Shown here: positions 8,543 through 8,960 of the stretch, piece by piece
How positions within the stretch are numbered: position 1 is the first letter of the stretch
How the letters are laid out: each line of letters begins with the position of its first letter
Assembly (NCBI GenBank): GCA_023409615.1
Contig: JAEYRF010000201.1
Location: 1-8,960 of the forward strand
Length of the DNA stretch: 8,960 nucleotides
DNA from: Bacillota bacterium
GTDB lineage: Bacteria; Bacillota; Clostridia; Acetivibrionales; DTU013
Reading direction: 5' to 3'
Translations under genes and position numbers: made by a program
The notes under the pieces: generated by a model
Told to the model about the DNA's origin: nothing
The model's database searches: none
What the model saw: the letters and a program-made list of their open reading frames with translations, nothing else

Positions 8543-8548
8543 CCCCCC
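8543..8548 (-). promoter_or_regulatory. G-run ribosome-binding site of the sspD-like gene
   Basis: Six consecutive G on the minus strand, 8 nt before the ATG at 8534. A G-only run is an atypical Shine-Dalgarno sequence compared with the AGGAGG-type sites of the other genes, and the predicted leader is only about 17 nt long. Translation of the first enzyme may therefore be weaker than that of the downstream genes. Confidence 0.5.
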
Positions 8549-8557
8549 ACTTTAAGC

Positions 8558-8574
8558 ATTATACCACGTTGCCT
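8558..8574 (-). promoter_or_regulatory. Extended -10 promoter of the sspDBCA-helicase operon
   Basis: The minus strand has TGGTATAAT: a perfect TATAAT (8558-8563) preceded by the TG of an extended -10 element. Transcription would start near 8551, 17 nt before the ATG at 8534. No good -35 is found at the proper 17-bp distance (AATATT at 8581-8586), which is common for extended -10 promoters. The near-palindrome at 8582-8595 covers the -35 position, so a protein bound there would block polymerase. Confidence 0.65.
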
Positions 8575-8581
8575 GTCCAAA

Positions 8582-8595
8582 ATATTGTACAGTAT
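8582..8595. promoter_or_regulatory. 14-bp near-palindrome, candidate operator for the XRE regulator
   Basis: ATATTGTACAGTAT pairs with itself at 12 of 14 positions around a TGTACA core. It lies between the regulator stop and the -10 of the sspD-like promoter, overlapping the -35 position. This is a usual position for a repressor site, and an XRE protein is encoded immediately upstream. Binding by that protein is inference; no second copy of the palindrome was found near the regulator's own promoter. Confidence 0.5.
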
Positions 8596-8606
8596 CATTT
8601 TAAGAA

Positions 8607-8813
8607 TCAATCATTGTCAATGACATCCATAATGTCGCCAATATTGCACCCCAGAGCTTTGCAGATACGGGCAAGAACATCGGTTGTCACATTATCCCCC
8701 CGGTTGAGTTTGTTGACGGTATAGGTGCTGATACCCGCAGCGCTCACCAGGTCTTTCTTTTTCATATCCTTGTCGATAAGAAGTATCCACAGCTTTTTAT
8801 AGCTAATCGACAT
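8607..8813 (-). CDS. XRE/Cro-CI family small transcriptional regulator (YozG-like)
   Basis: A 68-residue protein that is almost entirely one helix-turn-helix domain. KKDLVSAAGIST at 19-30 is the second helix and turn, YTVNKLNRGDNVTTDVLARICKALGCNIGDIMDV covers the recognition helix and following helices to about residue 64, and there is no effector or dimerisation domain. This short form (YKKLW..LIDKDMKKKDL...) is common in Firmicutes, often beside restriction-modification and other defence genes. AGGAG at 8823-8827 is 9 nt upstream of the ATG. The stop is 73 nt before the sspD-like ATG, with no convincing terminator between, so it may also read through into the operon. It probably controls the PT operon, through the near-palindrome downstream. 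Whether it represses or activates cannot be told from sequence. It resembles controller proteins that delay restriction, but that is an analogy. Confidence 0.88.
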   Translation of the reverse strand: MSISYKKLWILLIDKDMKKKDLVSAAGISTYTVNKLNRGDNVTTDVLARICKALGCNIGDIMDVIDND

Positions 8814-8864
8814 ATACGCTCGCTCCTAACTAAAAATTATGCAGTCAGAATCACTATTGGAAAT

Positions 8865-8893
8865 ATTCTACCATTAAACGACAAGAATCTCAA
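8865..8893 (-). promoter_or_regulatory. Sigma-A type promoter of the XRE regulator gene
   Basis: On the minus strand TTGAGA (8888-8893, one mismatch to TTGACA) is separated by exactly 17 nt from TAGAAT (8865-8870, one mismatch to TATAAT). TG lies one base upstream of the -10, an extended -10. Transcription would start near 8858, leaving a leader of about 45 nt before the ATG at 8813. This is the best-formed promoter in the window. Confidence 0.7.
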
Positions 8894-8907
8894 CAAAAAA
8901 CAGAGCG

Positions 8908-8960
8908 ATGGCAATATATTTTATTGCGCATGAGTTGGATAAACGCGGAATCAGTTGGTT
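8908..8960 (+). CDS. Possible start of a divergent gene, 17 codons seen (cut by right edge)
   Basis: An ATG at 8908 opens a frame that stays open to the window end, beginning MAIYFIAHELDKRGISW. The residue mix looks like real protein. The frame has a stop at 8875-8877 just upstream, so 8908 is the first possible ATG. The ribosome site is poor: AGAG a few bases before the ATG at best. It would be transcribed away from the regulator, from the same 94-bp intergenic stretch that holds the regulator's promoter. Too little is visible for a family call, and chance openness of 17 codons is not excluded. Confidence 0.35.
   Translation, partial: MAIYFIAHELDKRGISW

Noticed and set aside
8579..8601. Intrinsic terminator after the XRE gene
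   Set aside because: The palindrome has no loop to spare and is AT-rich with a weak stem and no following T-run at the right place. Its position over the -35 suggests an operator instead.

Overview
The window holds a compact operon on the minus strand that matches a single-strand DNA phosphorothioation (PT) system of the Ssp type. A small regulator lies upstream, and a restriction-like helicase/nuclease gene lies downstream and runs off the left edge. Strong purine-rich Shine-Dalgarno sequences, moderate-to-low GC, a YozG-like 68-residue XRE regulator and the codon style all suggest a Firmicute, probably a gut-type Clostridium relative. No rRNA, tRNA or housekeeping gene is present to fix this.

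Reading along the minus strand from right to left: (1) about 8865-8893, a sigma-A type promoter; (2) 8813-8607, an XRE-family regulator; (3) 8551-8595, a second promoter (extended -10) with a 14-bp near-palindrome over its -35 position, a candidate operator; (4) 8534-6792, a PAPS-reductase/DndC-like sulfurtransferase (SspD role) with an N-terminal zinc ribbon and a cysteine-rich C-terminal extension; (5) 6791-5871, a DUF4007 protein (SspB role); (6) 5848-2216, a 1210-residue P-loop ATPase (SspC role); (7) 2200-1043, a class V cysteine desulfurase (SspA role); (8) 1029 to beyond base 1, a phospholipase-D-like domain fused to an SF2 helicase, of which only the first 343 residues are seen. Gaps between the five large genes are 0, 22, 15 and 13 nt, so they are almost certainly co-transcribed. 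At the right edge a short open frame starts at 8908 on the plus strand and may be a divergent gene.

Inferred joint function: the desulfurase takes sulfur from L-cysteine as an enzyme persulfide. The PP-loop/Fe-S protein activates and transfers it. The DUF4007 protein and the large ATPase place it in the DNA backbone. The PLD-helicase is the likely interference arm. No SspE-like protein (DUF262/HNH type) and no DndB, DndD or DndE is seen in the window. The gene order (D-B-C-A-helicase) and the PLD-helicase pairing are the least ordinary aspects. The core families themselves are known, so this looks like a variant of a described system rather than a wholly new one.
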